This document shows, piece after piece, positions 1 through 11,059 of a stretch of DNA of 64,000 nucleotides (its first letter is position 1; every line of letters begins with the position of its first letter). The position numbers were made by a program, and so were the translations under genes. Source of the stretch: Desmodus rotundus (lineage: Eukaryota; Chordata; Mammalia; Chiroptera; Phyllostomidae); NCBI RefSeq assembly GCF_022682495.2, contig NC_071396.1, positions 21,201,735 to 21,265,734 of the forward strand, given 5' to 3'. The notes beneath the pieces are model-generated. The model was not told where the DNA came from and did no database searches. It saw nothing but the letters and a program-made list of their open reading frames with translations.

Positions 1-1119
1 AGGAGAGCGACTGCGGATTCCCTAACCTGACACAGCCGGCCGTTGAAGGAAGCAGCCTTTTCAGTGCAGAGTGGAATGTCTTTCCTTCCTTCTTCTTTAT
101 ACTCACATCTGACTTCCGGGGGATTTAAGAAAATATATTATAAAATTAAATTGCAGATAGTACTAAGTCTGAAGTGAAGTTTAAAAACTACAACAGTTTT
201 CAAACACCACAATTTCAGCCAAAGCACGGTTCACATGGGTCGTTCCATCCATTGATGTCTGGCCCTTTCTCGACGGCCCCCACCGGAACCCAGGGCCCTG
301 CCGTGTGACGTTAACACCAGTGAGTGTGCGCAGGTATCACCGCACCGCCTCTGCGGAGCGGGCGCTGTTGTTCGAGGGATGAGGTGCTGTGCTTTTGGGG
401 CGCGGGGGCAGGTTGCAGGGAGACGTGTCCCGTGACGAGCTGGATCCCACTCTCCCAAAGGTACGGTCACGGCGCTGCTGGATCCCAGGAATCCTTGTGC
501 TTTGGGAGGACTGCTGCCACCACGGCTCTCCAGCTGGGCGTGCGCAGTTTCAAGCAAACACAGGCAAAGAGACAGCTAAGGGATTGAGTGCTTATCACAT
601 GCCAGGCCTTGCCCTACGCACATTGCTGCCCTGGTACCATGTCCTGGGAGGCGGTTGCCGCTACCACCCACTGGTACAGCGGAGGGAACAGCCACTGCCA
701 GCCTGCCTGTGGTTTTGAATGGCTCACCCTGGGCTCCTCCGCCTGCATTTCTATGTATCTCGGGCCACCTGCTTTTTGGTGTCTCCAGCTGGAACGAAAA
801 CCACTTGGCCTGCTGTTGGCCCACCACCGATGAGCCAGAGTCGTGGGCCCGTCTCAAAGCCCGGCTCTTGCTGTGACCCCCTGCCTGGTGACACGGTCCT
901 TGTCTGGCTGTACTGTAGAGGGCAGGATAGGAGATACGTGCAGTGTGGTTCCAGAGCCTTGACCTTCGGTGTCCCACCTTGCACAATACATCCCTGATTA
1001 AGTTTCAGTCGGGGAGTTCGGGGTTTTTTTAAATCATTTAAGGAATTTACGCTGCACACGAACCCGGTTGTCCGTAGACAGGACATTCATTGCTCTCTTC
1101 CCATGCTTCCCTCCCCGCC
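1..1119. other. Unique sequence, no gene recognised
   Basis: No recognisable repeat or exon. The part from about 250 to 1000 is GC-rich and open in several frames on both strands, which is expected by chance at that composition. None of the translated frames shows a domain I know. Confidence 0.5.
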
Positions 1120-1287
1120 GCCGACTCCACCTACGCGTCAACTTCTGCTGCGGCTGCCGCGTGACCTTGGCAACCCGTCACCTCTGTGTCTCTCACGTGT
1201 CCTTGCCTGTAAAATGAGAAGCCCTCCACCCCTTCGTGTGCCTGCCGAGGGCTGCGTGGGGCGCAGTCATCGCTTTAAAATGCTGAG
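1120..1287 (+). mobile_element. MIR SINE fragment
   Basis: This is an ancient mammalian-wide tRNA-derived SINE in sense orientation. The diagnostic core is visible at about 1161-1216: a gtgaccttgg block, a cctctgtg block and then the tgtaaaatgag block. Flanks are diverged, no TSD is visible and the edges are approximate. Confidence 0.6.
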
Positions 1288-1399
1288 AGGGAAAACCGTG
1301 CCCAGTGACTGTGAAATGGCAAGTCACTCTGAGCTCGTCATGCCGGAGAGCTTGGAACTCCTCGTTAGTTTCCAGTCACCCTGACGACAGGGTCAAACT

Positions 1400-1805
1400 C
1401 TTGGCATTCTTACGAGGCCTTCAGGCGCTGACCCCTGCTCGCTCGCCTCCCTGGCCCGTTCCTGCTCCGTGCCCAGAAGCGGCATTTCAGCTTCTTCATT
1501 GCTGCTGCTCCCCAGCCTGCAGGCCTTTTCCTTCCGGCCGTGTGGTCAGAACCCCGCCCCGCCCGCCCGCCCTCGGGCCGTCCTTGCCTGACCGCGCCTG
1601 CTCAGCCAGGTTCAGCTTTGATGTCACTTCTCTGGCAGACGCTCCTTACACCCCATGGCGGGAACACTGCACACACGGAGCATTTCACGGCCTCTTCACT
1701 TACTCAGATCTCTCCCCTGGACTGCGGATCCCAGTGTTATTACTGAATTCCCCGCACGGCGCTTGCCACGTGGCTGGTCTCAGAATGAATAAACGAACGA
1801 ATGTC
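1400..1805 (+). mobile_element. L2 LINE 3' end
   Basis: A diverged L2 3' end in sense orientation. Recognisable parts are the segment around 1619-1650 (cacttctctggcagacgctc), the cggcgcttgccacgtggctgg block near 1757 (L2 tail wording related to 'cctggcacatagtaggtg'), and the terminal aatgaataaacgaacgaatg at 1784-1803, typical of the L2 tail. It is too decayed to encode anything. A short CpG-rich stretch at about 1536-1600 lies inside it. Confidence 0.5.
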
Positions 1806-3439
1806 ACTTTGGGAATAGACAGGTTATTTCTCAAGCTCCCAAGAGGGAAAAAACACAAGAGCTCCATAAAGGCTTGTTTATGTCTAGAGATAGATGAGAA
1901 CTCCAAAAATGTCCATTTTCGTGAGCCTGGAAAATTATCTGCCAGGTGAGCAGGAAGGGCAGGAGCTCAGGGGAGCTGAAAGGTGCCTCACGAGGAGGAA
2001 AAACAGGGAAGCGGGGACACCCTTCTGAGGCTGAGGGGCGAGTGGGCTGAGGGCCACCCCCCCCCCCGGGCTTTGCGGGGCGGTGGGAGCTTGGGGGTGG
2101 GTAAACCATGCAGCTGCGTCCGTGAACTTGAAGGACTGGTGGCTCTGCCTAAGAACAAGACAGGCCATCACGAACCACGTGTTTTCTTGTCTGTGCTGGA
2201 TGCCGTCACAAAGGAATTGCTGTCTGGGACAGTCAGGTGGCTCCTACTTCCTTAACAAGACTGATAAAGCCTTAGTTGTTCAGCAGAGAGGATGCTGTAG
2301 AGGAACCAACAACCCCAGCGAAGTCCCAGCCCCAGGCCTCCCAGCAGGCCACCCTGTTCCAGAAAGCTGTGCCAAGCCTGCCAGTCCCTCCATCCCTGAC
2401 CCCTGGAAAACACACACTGTTCTCTCAGGGAATCGCTGTGTTTGTGTGCCTCTTCTGGAAATACTTCAGTCTTCATTCTTTAGTTTTTCCTATATTCACG
2501 TGTTAGCTAGCCACCTAGGTGATCAGGGAGTGGGTTTGAAATGACAGTCACCTCTTGAGAGCCAACAGGGCCCAGCCTTTTGCCACTGGCCCACGGGAGG
2601 GACTCAGAGAATAGCTGTCATTCTGGTCCAGCCAACTGCCTTCTCAGTGTCAGCACGCCTGGGCCACGACGGACAGTCATTTTTCATCCCACTGCCTGGC
2701 TTCTTAGATGAGCCCGCTCACCTGTGCGGAGCAAGGACACCCTGGCAGGCACGAAGAACTCGGCTTCTCCCACCCCCTATCCAGGTCCTGCCCCAGTGGC
2801 CCTCTGCACTGTGTTTTGCCAGCTCACTTCAGAGCCAGGTCCAGCCTTCCGAACGAGAGGCGCGGGGGAGCCTGCAGGGCGGCCCTGCAACTCGGCCGAA
2901 TACGGCCGCACCTGAGAACCAGATGCGGACTGTCCCACGCACTGCAGCCGGCGCTTCCAGGGCCTTGGCTGAGCTGGCGAGCCCCGGGCCCCTCTCCGAG
3001 CTTTGATGTGTCGCTGTCACTAATGCACAGTGGGCACTGTGCCCTGGTTTGAATTAGGGTCGTCCCGTTGGGTTTGAGCAAACCTCTCTTCCCGGGAGAA
3101 TTACACAATAACCACATCACAGGGAAGCCTGCAAGTAGCCGCAAACAGCTGCTGGCAGCAGAGGGACAAACTAAGGGCCTAATGGCCAGCAGCCCCCTCC
3201 CAAGAAGTGCAGATGTCTGCAGAAAGGAAGACTGTTGTTTGGAAGACGCTTTTGGCCTGGGCTCGTGCTCCGGCTCTTGTTAAACGGAGAGCTTCACAAT
3301 CTATTAAAAGAAGCCATTTCGTCTCCAGTCTGCAGGGCCCAGTTGTTCCCTCACTGCTTCTGGCTTCCTGACCGGGGAAGTAGGTGTCGGTCTGTCTCCG
3401 TTGTGGAGCATCATCAAAGAGGCCAGCAGGGCAGGGATG
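1806..3439. other. Unique sequence, no gene recognised
   Basis: GC-moderate sequence with a pure C run near 2059. The open frames (up to about 150 codons) overlap one another in different phases and carry no recognisable domain. I see no repeat or regulatory structure I can name. Confidence 0.45.
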
Positions 3440-3560
3440 TCCTTAAACCAGGCACAGAGCTGCATGTTCAGACCTGGGCTCCAGTCCCTGCGTTGCCACC
3501 ATTGGCCACGTGGTCCTGGGTAGGTCACTCCGAGACTGCATGTGATTTGCATCTGCAGAA
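3440..3560 (+). mobile_element. Probable MIR fragment
   Basis: Weak MIR-like wording: 'cagacctgggctccagtccc' followed by 'tggtcctgggtaggtcactc', which corresponds to the 'tgaccttgggcaagttact' core in sense orientation. Heavily decayed, with no TSD. Confidence 0.35.
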
Positions 3561-5829
3561 ATCAGCAGTGGGACCCAGTGCTGTCTGAGGTCCTTTCCAG
3601 CCTTCCTGTTGCATGCTCTGCTCTTATGCACGTCTGTGGGCTAGAGAATCATTGGCAAATTTCAACCTCACTCACGCCACCCTGGCATGACGTCTGTCCC
3701 TGCCGAGGCAACACCGGGCTGCAACAATTATCTGGGAGATGTAGTCAATTCATTATAAATTGCCAAAGAGGGTTGATCAGGCTCCACAGTGGACCTTTGC
3801 TAGCTCTGAGCAGGGCCTTTTATCGTCTGCCTTGGAGACATCCATGAGATGTTTTCCACACGCATTTCCCTTGTGTGGTGGGGTCTCTGGGGACTTCAGG
3901 TGCGGCTGCGACAGAAGCAGATGCCACAGAAACGGGAGGTCGTTTGGACTCACTCCAGTCTGTCTCTGCAATCGTGTACGAGGCACCCCCAGAAATATAG
4001 GAGTGACTGAAGCAGACGCATCTTCCTGCCGTGCGCTCCAGCCTTGCTCCTCAGACACAGCCCCACGCTCCCTCCCCGAGACTCCGGTACCCCTGCCACA
4101 GGGACAGACGCATGCATGTCCACATTCCGCATCCGAGGGTGAAAGGGTTGGAACCTTACCCCGTCCTGATGCCACAGGGGCCCTTTCATGGCCCACGCAA
4201 CGCCACTTAGCAAACAGTCCCCTCTTCTGTGGAAGGCGGTGTCTGTGGTGGCTCCTCACTCTGCTACAGCCCATGCTGTTGCCTGGGGACCCTCACTACG
4301 GGGTCTGCAAATACAGACACCGAGAAGCGTCTTCAGGCCCTAAAGGGGACAGGGACATGAAGTCCCCTTCGCTGCCGTAAGCCCAGTCCAGTGGCCGAGG
4401 AGGGATTGCCCGCCCCACACTTGCTTCGTCCCTCCTTTCGGCTCCGAGACAGATTTATACATCCAGTGGACACATTTCCCAACTCCAGAGAAGACATAAC
4501 ATGTTCAAGAAAAAGAGTAATCAGCAGTCGACAAATAGCTGAGCTATAAATACCTCCAGGGTCATAATGTGAACACTAAATTCAAAAATTATTAGGTGAC
4601 AAATTGAGTGGAAGGGAGTATGAGTGTGGAAATAAAAGATGTGAGTGTTGGGGGAAGTAGGGCAGTGAAATCCTTATTTTTTTTATTAGTAGATGGCATT
4701 AATTTCTAAGCTATTGAATTTACCAAAAGCGGCCGTGTGAGAGGCAGCTGAAGAGTTGGGATGGTTGCGTGGGGCCGGAGAAGACTAGGGGAGGGAAAGG
4801 AGCCCCAAGGCTCTTGTGAAACTATTCGGTGTCCTATACGTGGGACAGTCATAACTGATACAAACCCGAACTCTGGGTGCAAGGGCTGTAGACACCACAT
4901 GACAACTACGAAAGGCATCTGCCTATGGCAGAGAATGCACTCAAGTGTCACTGTGCAGAAGGAGCTGGGGACAGTCACTTTGTTGGCGTCCACAGGAGTT
5001 AGCTGTGGCGAACAGTGGCAGATGCAGGCAGAGGTGTCCCCGATGGTGGGGTGGGGGGCAGGCTCTGCTCCCCGCCTGGTGAATCCACGTGAAGGACAGA
5101 TGTGGTCTTTCCTACCAGAAGGAATCGCTGAAAAAGAAGGTGAACTTACTAGGATGAAGCGGCCTAAGATCCAGGTGGGGGGTCCACACAGAGCTTTGGG
5201 GATAGGGGTTCTCCCTTGAGGCCCTCCTTTACCCTGTCTGCCAGTGGCCCCAACAGCAGTAGGAACAGGAGAAGTCTGCTGTCCGATTCTTCCCAGGAAG
5301 GTGGCCAGTCCACTCATGAACCCACCTAGGAACTAACTAGCAGAAGTCCCCCGTGCTCGCCCAGAGCAGCCACGCAGCCCCGCAACATCCCGGAGCCCCA
5401 GCTCTCGGGCAGACACTGGCTGAGAGGCGCTCCCTTCTCGCTCTGCCAGCCTCATCTTCTGACATAAAAAAATAACAGAAGGCTGTAAACCCTGACATGA
5501 TGAGAACTCTCTTCCTTTGGCTTTGGACTTCCCAAATAATGCACTTCTAAAGCTGCCTAAACTATGCACTCAGTACCGACAAAGGACCCCCTCAGGAGTC
5601 CTTTGTCCGTCCCTTGAGAATCTCCATTTCCCAAGCATTTCCCAGGCTGTCGGATACCACGGGGCCGTGAAGAGCAGCGTTCCTGCCGTCACCCAACAGC
5701 GCGACAACGGGGGCCCCCCATTTGGGTGGAGTTGGGAGGTGAGACTGGGTTTGCTTTCTGGGCTTGTCTTATGAACGGAGCTGTTCATTGTTCTCCCAGT
5801 TTTAGCATTCCCTTGCCCTGGTAGGTTTG
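3561..5829. other. Unique sequence, no gene recognised
   Basis: Mixed GC. The AT-rich part at about 4440-4720 contains a T run near 4676. Two long open frames (about 200 codons each, 3760-4380 plus and 4706-5317 minus) have no recognisable domain and lack compact exon signals, so I do not call them genes. Confidence 0.45.
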
Positions 5830-5955
5830 GAGTCCCTCCGGGAATAAACACTATATTATTCCTTTTTATTTTTTTTTTTTCCTTTAACGTCTACCCAATT
5901 GCCCGTACTAGAGTAAGTACTCAAAAAGACTTCTCATTGAATTAATGAATTGTGT
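5830..5955 (+). mobile_element. Possible L2/MIR 3' tail
   Basis: The segment 'gagtaagtactcaaaaag' followed by 'gaattaatgaattgtg' resembles the 'agtaggtgctcaataaa...gaatgaatgaatg' 3' tail shared by L2 and MIR. A T-rich tract precedes it at about 5861-5885. The element is short and uncertain. Confidence 0.3.
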
Positions 5956-8459
5956 AAATTTAGTCCCCTCGGCAATCATGTAAATATAACCCACTCCCAC
6001 CCCCTGTGCTGAGGGGCAACACCTGGGGGCTCCACTGTCTTTCATTAATTAAGTTCTCTGTTGATTTCTCCCTTTCCTGGCCCTGGGCTACGTTTGTTCT
6101 CTGTTGATTTGTTTTTTCTTCTCTTGGCTCTGAGTCTCATTCACTCTGCCTGTTGCCTTGGAACCGTGATTTCCAGCCCCATTAGGTAGAAGGATATTGT
6201 AACAGTCTCTAAAATCTTTCCGAACAATAACAATTTCAGTCCCCACATGTCAACCACTAAAGAGTAAAGCTTGTTTCATTTGGGTGGAGGAGATTGGAAA
6301 GGCAGTTAGGGAATCAAATAAACAATCGGATGTTGCAACTTCCAGAACGTTGGGAAAGGCCGGCCCCAGAGGACCAGCAACAAACCCAAGTGCTTTCACG
6401 GGGCCTGGGCCCAACACGCTGTGGCAGATGCTGGTATCAATCGACCTTGTTAAAGCGTTATTTTGCAATTTAAAAAAATCCGTGGTGTGTCCGTTCAGAG
6501 GACACTATCTGCCAGGATTTTGTCATAGGAGCTTAAAAACAAAGCGAACTAAGAAGAGTGAGCTGATTTCTGTGCTCGCTGGAAGGAGTCTGTACTCTTG
6601 CTATAGCTGTAAAGAAACAGGTGCTGCACACCTGCCTTTGTTCCTCCTGGATGTCAGTGACGGGGTCACGGTCAGAGCGGCTTCACGAAACTCAGACGGG
6701 CTCCTCAGCCGAGGTCAGCGAAGGTTCCTGGAAAATGACTGCTGTTCTAGCCAGAAGCTCAGAAACTGTCCGTCCTATTTGAACCCTATCCGTCAGTGGT
6801 CGTTGAGGAAGTTGATCAGAAACTACTTTTCTCCTGTGCTGACATCTGGAAGAAAACAGCATGCCTGTCTCCTGTGTGGTTTTTAGTTTTTGAGATGTCT
6901 TGCTTACTCAAAGTCTCATCTGAGAACTGAACTGCCACCCCCCCACCCCCGCCCCCCAGGTGCTCAGGAGCTGGAGCACGGCAGCCGCGTGCCCCAGGAC
7001 CCTGCCCTGTGGGCCGAGCGACTTGCCCACAGACGGTCCTTTACCGGGTTTAGCCACACTCCCTGTCCTTGTATTTCATTCTCTTCCTTCTGAATATAAT
7101 CTGAGGACTATCATACAACCGATCAAAATTATTCAAAGATGCAGGTTACTTTTGTAGCCTTTTTCTCAATGACTATGCTGACATTCGTATACTATAACAT
7201 GCTGAAAAGAATTGGTTGGGCTTAATTCACCCTGTTTCACTAGTAGTATGCTTGACAGAGTTCTCTTTTTAAAAAGCGCTTATTTTAATTCATCGGTCAG
7301 TTGGCTGCTGTGTAGAAAGAGACGACTGTTTGTGGGCGAGCCCAGGGTAATGCACTCTCTGGACGCTTGTACAGTTGGACATGTCTTCCTGTTAACTTCA
7401 CACATGGAGGGCGATTTGGCTGGGCCTCGCATGGCATCAGCTCGGTTGTTCTGGAATGGACCGCTGAACAGAGGCCAGTCTGTTTATTCCTTTGCACACA
7501 GCTCTTCTACTCTCTATGTCTTCTCAGCTCTCCCTGCCTGGATGGATATACAAACGTTTTTTACTTTATGTCTCAAATTCAAACTCTTCCCCCGACTAAG
7601 ACTTAACATTAGTCCTGTTTATTTTTCTCCGATACTCAGGAAGCCCTTGGGTACTACTGTCTGCCTCTTCCTTCGTTCGGAAAGCTTCCTTCCAGTGATG
7701 AACAGCCCTTTGCTCGCATGTACCCTCTCTCCTTCTGGGGTTCCTCTGCGCTCGTATTCGACTCCTCCCTTTGGCTTTATTGTTTCGATTTTGCATGTTT
7801 GTGTCCTGGTGGTGCGTCTCATTCTTGGCTGATGGTCACTTAGTTGGCATTCGGTGACACCACAGCTGTTCTGCCCTGTCCCCACAGGGGTTCTCCATGC
7901 TGCAACCGTGTCGTACCTCTCCGTTCAGTGTGGGATGGTTTCAGAAAGTCATCTAGGTTTATAGATGTACAGTTTCTCTTCAATTTTGTTGGGAACCTGG
8001 ATTTGAAAGTTTCCATTTTTTCCTCGTGTTTCTTATAAGCAGCACCTTAAGAAGCCTTTGCCTAAGTCCCGGATGGAGTGTGCCTCCTGGCTTCCTTTTG
8101 CAGCACCGTCTCGGCGCGTCCGGTGGTTTCCCATTCGGTCGCCCTGAGAGTGACGCCCACACTCGGCTAAGTCCCTGTCTGTGCTCCTATGGGTCCAGGC
8201 TTAAAAGCTTTAGACATAGAAAAAGGGAGGGAGGAGGGAGTACATGTTTCCTTGCCAGGTCAGAGACTCAAACATGGGAGAAAAGAAGGAAGGAACCAGA
8301 GACAGAGCCATTTGCTGCAGGAAATGTCACCGCTGGCACGGTTTCCTTTGGGCCTCGCAGTCGGGAGTAGCTGGGATGGTGTCCCTTCCTTTTCCCTGTG
8401 CATCGTCCTCCTTAAACCCTGCCTCCACTGAGAGCAAGTGCCCCTCTTGGGAGCCCTGG
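5956..8459. other. Unique sequence, no gene recognised
   Basis: No repeat that I can name. The two longest open frames (6284-6886 and 7212-7832, plus strand, about 200 codons) show no recognisable domain, no signal peptide followed by a mature region, and no supporting neighbour features. A short C-rich tract lies at about 6940-6958. Confidence 0.45.
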
Positions 8460-9070
8460 GGTAGGTTCAAGGACGGAATCGGGGGACTGGCGAGAAGGCT
8501 GCTGTCAGGGGAGGCGCAGGGGAGGCTCATGTAGGAGGAGTGGTCAGCGCTGGGTGTGTCTGGAAGCAGAATGGGAAGATGTTGATGGTTGGGATGTGGA
8601 GTCTAGGATTTTGTTTTTAACCAAGCAACTTGAAGAATGAATTTGCCACTAACTGGGATGAAAAAGGACAATGAGGAAAACATGCTTGTGGATGAAAATC
8701 AAGAGCTTGGCTTTGAAAGTGTCAGATCTGAGAGGCTTGTAGCCCCTCAGAGCGCGGTGGAGTCCGTGAGTGCGGCATTCCGCAGACGAGGCGGGAACAA
8801 CAGCGAGCATGGGAAGAGCAAAGGACTCTCTTTTCAAAAGGACCCTTTAACAGTGAAAATGGATTCCTCTGAAGCCAGCGCTGAGAAGCTGGGGAATCAG
8901 CAAATGAGACAGAGGCTGAGAAGGAGAAAGGGACCCCAGGAGACAGTGTCCTACAGGCCCAGGGGGAAGGGTCTTCCGAGGAGGCGGGAGTCACCCAGAC
9001 AGAGACAGAGACCAAGACGCAGTCGCCGGTTCTCTGGACGGAGTGGGAGGGAGGAAGGCCTGACTGGTGG
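8460..9070 (-). mobile_element. L2 LINE internal fragment, antisense
   Basis: The plus-strand wording is that of an antisense L2 body: the 'gttgggatgtggagtctagg' region near 8588, then 'actgggatgaaaaaggac', a 'cttggctttgaaagtgtcag' block and a purine-rich run. A 149-codon open frame at 8637-9083 falls entirely on this old element. Its Arg-rich C-terminal half comes from the purine-rich part, so it is not a real gene. Confidence 0.45.
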
Positions 9071-9744
9071 GGTGGGTTTCTGAGCCCCTGCAAGAAGGGG
9101 ATAAGGAGCAGGCAGGTGCCGGAGCTAGCTCGTCAGGAATGGGGCTGCAGAGGGGAGCCCAGGAAAGGCAGCCGAGGGAATAGGACTCGGATCACGGGTG
9201 TGGCTGTACGCGCCCCCCCTCCCCGTGCTGGCCCTACTGTCATTAAGACGAGAGCTGTTCCTGCAGGTTTATAGGGGAGGGGGTGAGGGGACAGGCAGTG
9301 GGGGGTGATTGACGGGCCCTGTCCTGAAGCAGAGAGCTCAGATATTGCGCCCAGGAGACCAAGAATGAACGGGGGCAAAGGCAGGTGGAGTGGGGGGCTT
9401 CATGGCTACAGGCTGGGAAGTCTTGTCGGACGGTTCCATTTTCTCCGGGAAACGGGAGCGACAGTAAGAGGGAAGCAGGGAAGGCTGCCAGCCCTGACGT
9501 CTGATGGTTGCTGCAGTCCCTCCTCCAGGGCTCTTGCCTTGCTTCTGAAAACAAAGCCTGGGTGAGCTGAGTCTTCACCAGCTGATTTCCAGAAAGTTCC
9601 CTCCTCGCCAATGTAGTTGGCAGAATGTGGCTTTTCTATTTAATGAGTTAATGGGCTTCTCCCTGGCACAGCCTGTCCCCGTGTCTTTCTGTCTGCTGCT
9701 GTCATGACGGGAACGACGTTGTAGCCCTTCTTAGCAGAAGAATC
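9071..9744. other. Unique GC-rich sequence
   Basis: Purine-rich and GC-rich. It may be a continuation of the preceding L2 body, but I cannot align it with confidence. No gene recognised. Confidence 0.35.
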
Positions 9745-9830
9745 AATTCAATTCCATAACTCAATTCAGCAAGTATTTACTGAAGGTCCCATGCCACCCA
9801 CTTCCGGCCCAGTGTCCGAGCTCCAGGCCA
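9745..9830 (-). mobile_element. L2 3' end fragment, antisense
   Basis: 'cagcaagtatttactgaagg' at about 9767 matches the antisense L2 3' end wording (tail, then 'caacaaatatttattgagcacc'). Only this terminal piece is recognisable. Confidence 0.4.
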
Positions 9831-11059
9831 CTCCCCTCTCCCGGCGCCAGCAATTTTCACGTGACATCATTAAATGCCTGCTGAGTGATGCTGTCTCCAC
9901 ATGTCATCCTCCAGGTCCCCTGGGCTCCAGAGACAGTCACAGGAGCTCCCCGTCCTGCGCAGAGGGCCATGTGCCTCTGAGGGAAAGGGGGAGAGGAGAC
10001 AGAAAATTAGCTTAGAGAGATGGCCTCTCTCCATTTTGCTCCTGGCTGGTTATTTGGGAGGGTAGGAGTCTTCACTTTATGTCGAATGAAGTTGAGAGAC
10101 TTAAAAAGCCCTATTTCAAAAAGTAGATGAACCCTGGGACTCACATAATTGTTTATGTTTTCCTGGCTGACTTACCTAAAAGGAAATTAGTGTTTTTCCA
10201 ATTCTTCTTGCCCTACCCTCCCTTCACTCTGGTTTATTTAAAAATCCTGTTACTTGTTTCCTTGTGGAGGCCACCCGAAGTCCCCCTTTCGTGAGAGCGG
10301 TAGGTGAATAAACAAAATTTCGCCCATCCCAGAACCTCGCAGGCGTCCTGCTCAGGTGTTCCCTTCTTCTGCGCCAGCTTCCCGCAAAGCCGGGGGAGTC
10401 CCCAGGCACCGTCCAAAACCTAACGGGCAGTGATGGTTTGTCCACCACTTGCACGGACTGGAGCCAGCATTAGCTGAATGTCTCGGACCCAGGAACAGAG
10501 CTCGAGGACCCTGTCAAAAAGAAAGATGGACACAAGGTTTCTGAAATGCAACGAGCTGTGCCGACAGGCAATTATTTTTCTCATTCAACCCAACGTGCAG
10601 AAGTTGGCAGTGGCTTTGCAGGGAAGCGCTCAGTCTCTTATCTCTGACACCCCGGCCACTTCCGCCACTGGGGCTCGGAGATTAGACCGGGAGCCAGGGA
10701 CGTTGCCGAGCAGTACTGCCGCAGCCTGAGCCCAGGAGAGGCCGGGGGCGGGTGGGAGCCACCTTCTCTGCCAAGTGTCCCCCCATCAAAGTGGGTGTGC
10801 AAGATGTGTGTTTGAGCCCCTGGGACTCTGAGTGGGTCTAAATGTTCAGTAAGGGCAGAAATAATAAGAACAGAGATTTTGATCCAGTTACCACCATCTG
10901 TTCTATTTCAAGAGCATCTCAGCTTTCCATTGTAAAAGGGACCAAGTTCTTTCTGGCGCAATGATATTGCAGGAATTCTCTGCTTTTCTTTTTCCACGTG
11001 GTGGTTTATGTTGGCGCACGTGCTTTAAAGCTCACCTTCGATGTGACATGTTGCCGAGG
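9831..11059. other. Unique sequence, no gene recognised
   Basis: No repeat or exon identified. Several short open frames (60-83 codons) have no recognisable domain. Confidence 0.45.

Noticed and set aside
1530..1610. Possible CpG island
   Set aside because: The CpG cluster is under 100 bp, too short for a promoter island.
1305..1949. 214-codon plus-strand open frame
   Set aside because: Runs through an L2 3' end and has no recognisable domain.
6284..6886. 200-codon plus-strand open frame
   Set aside because: No domain, no conserved motif and no supporting context; it could be re-examined by comparative alignment.
7212..7832. 206-codon plus-strand open frame with hydrophobic stretches
   Set aside because: Hydrophobicity follows from T-rich sequence; no signal peptide plus domain pattern is recognised.
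8637..9083. 148-residue Arg-rich open frame
   Set aside because: Lies on an antisense L2 body; the Arg-rich part is translated purine-rich sequence.
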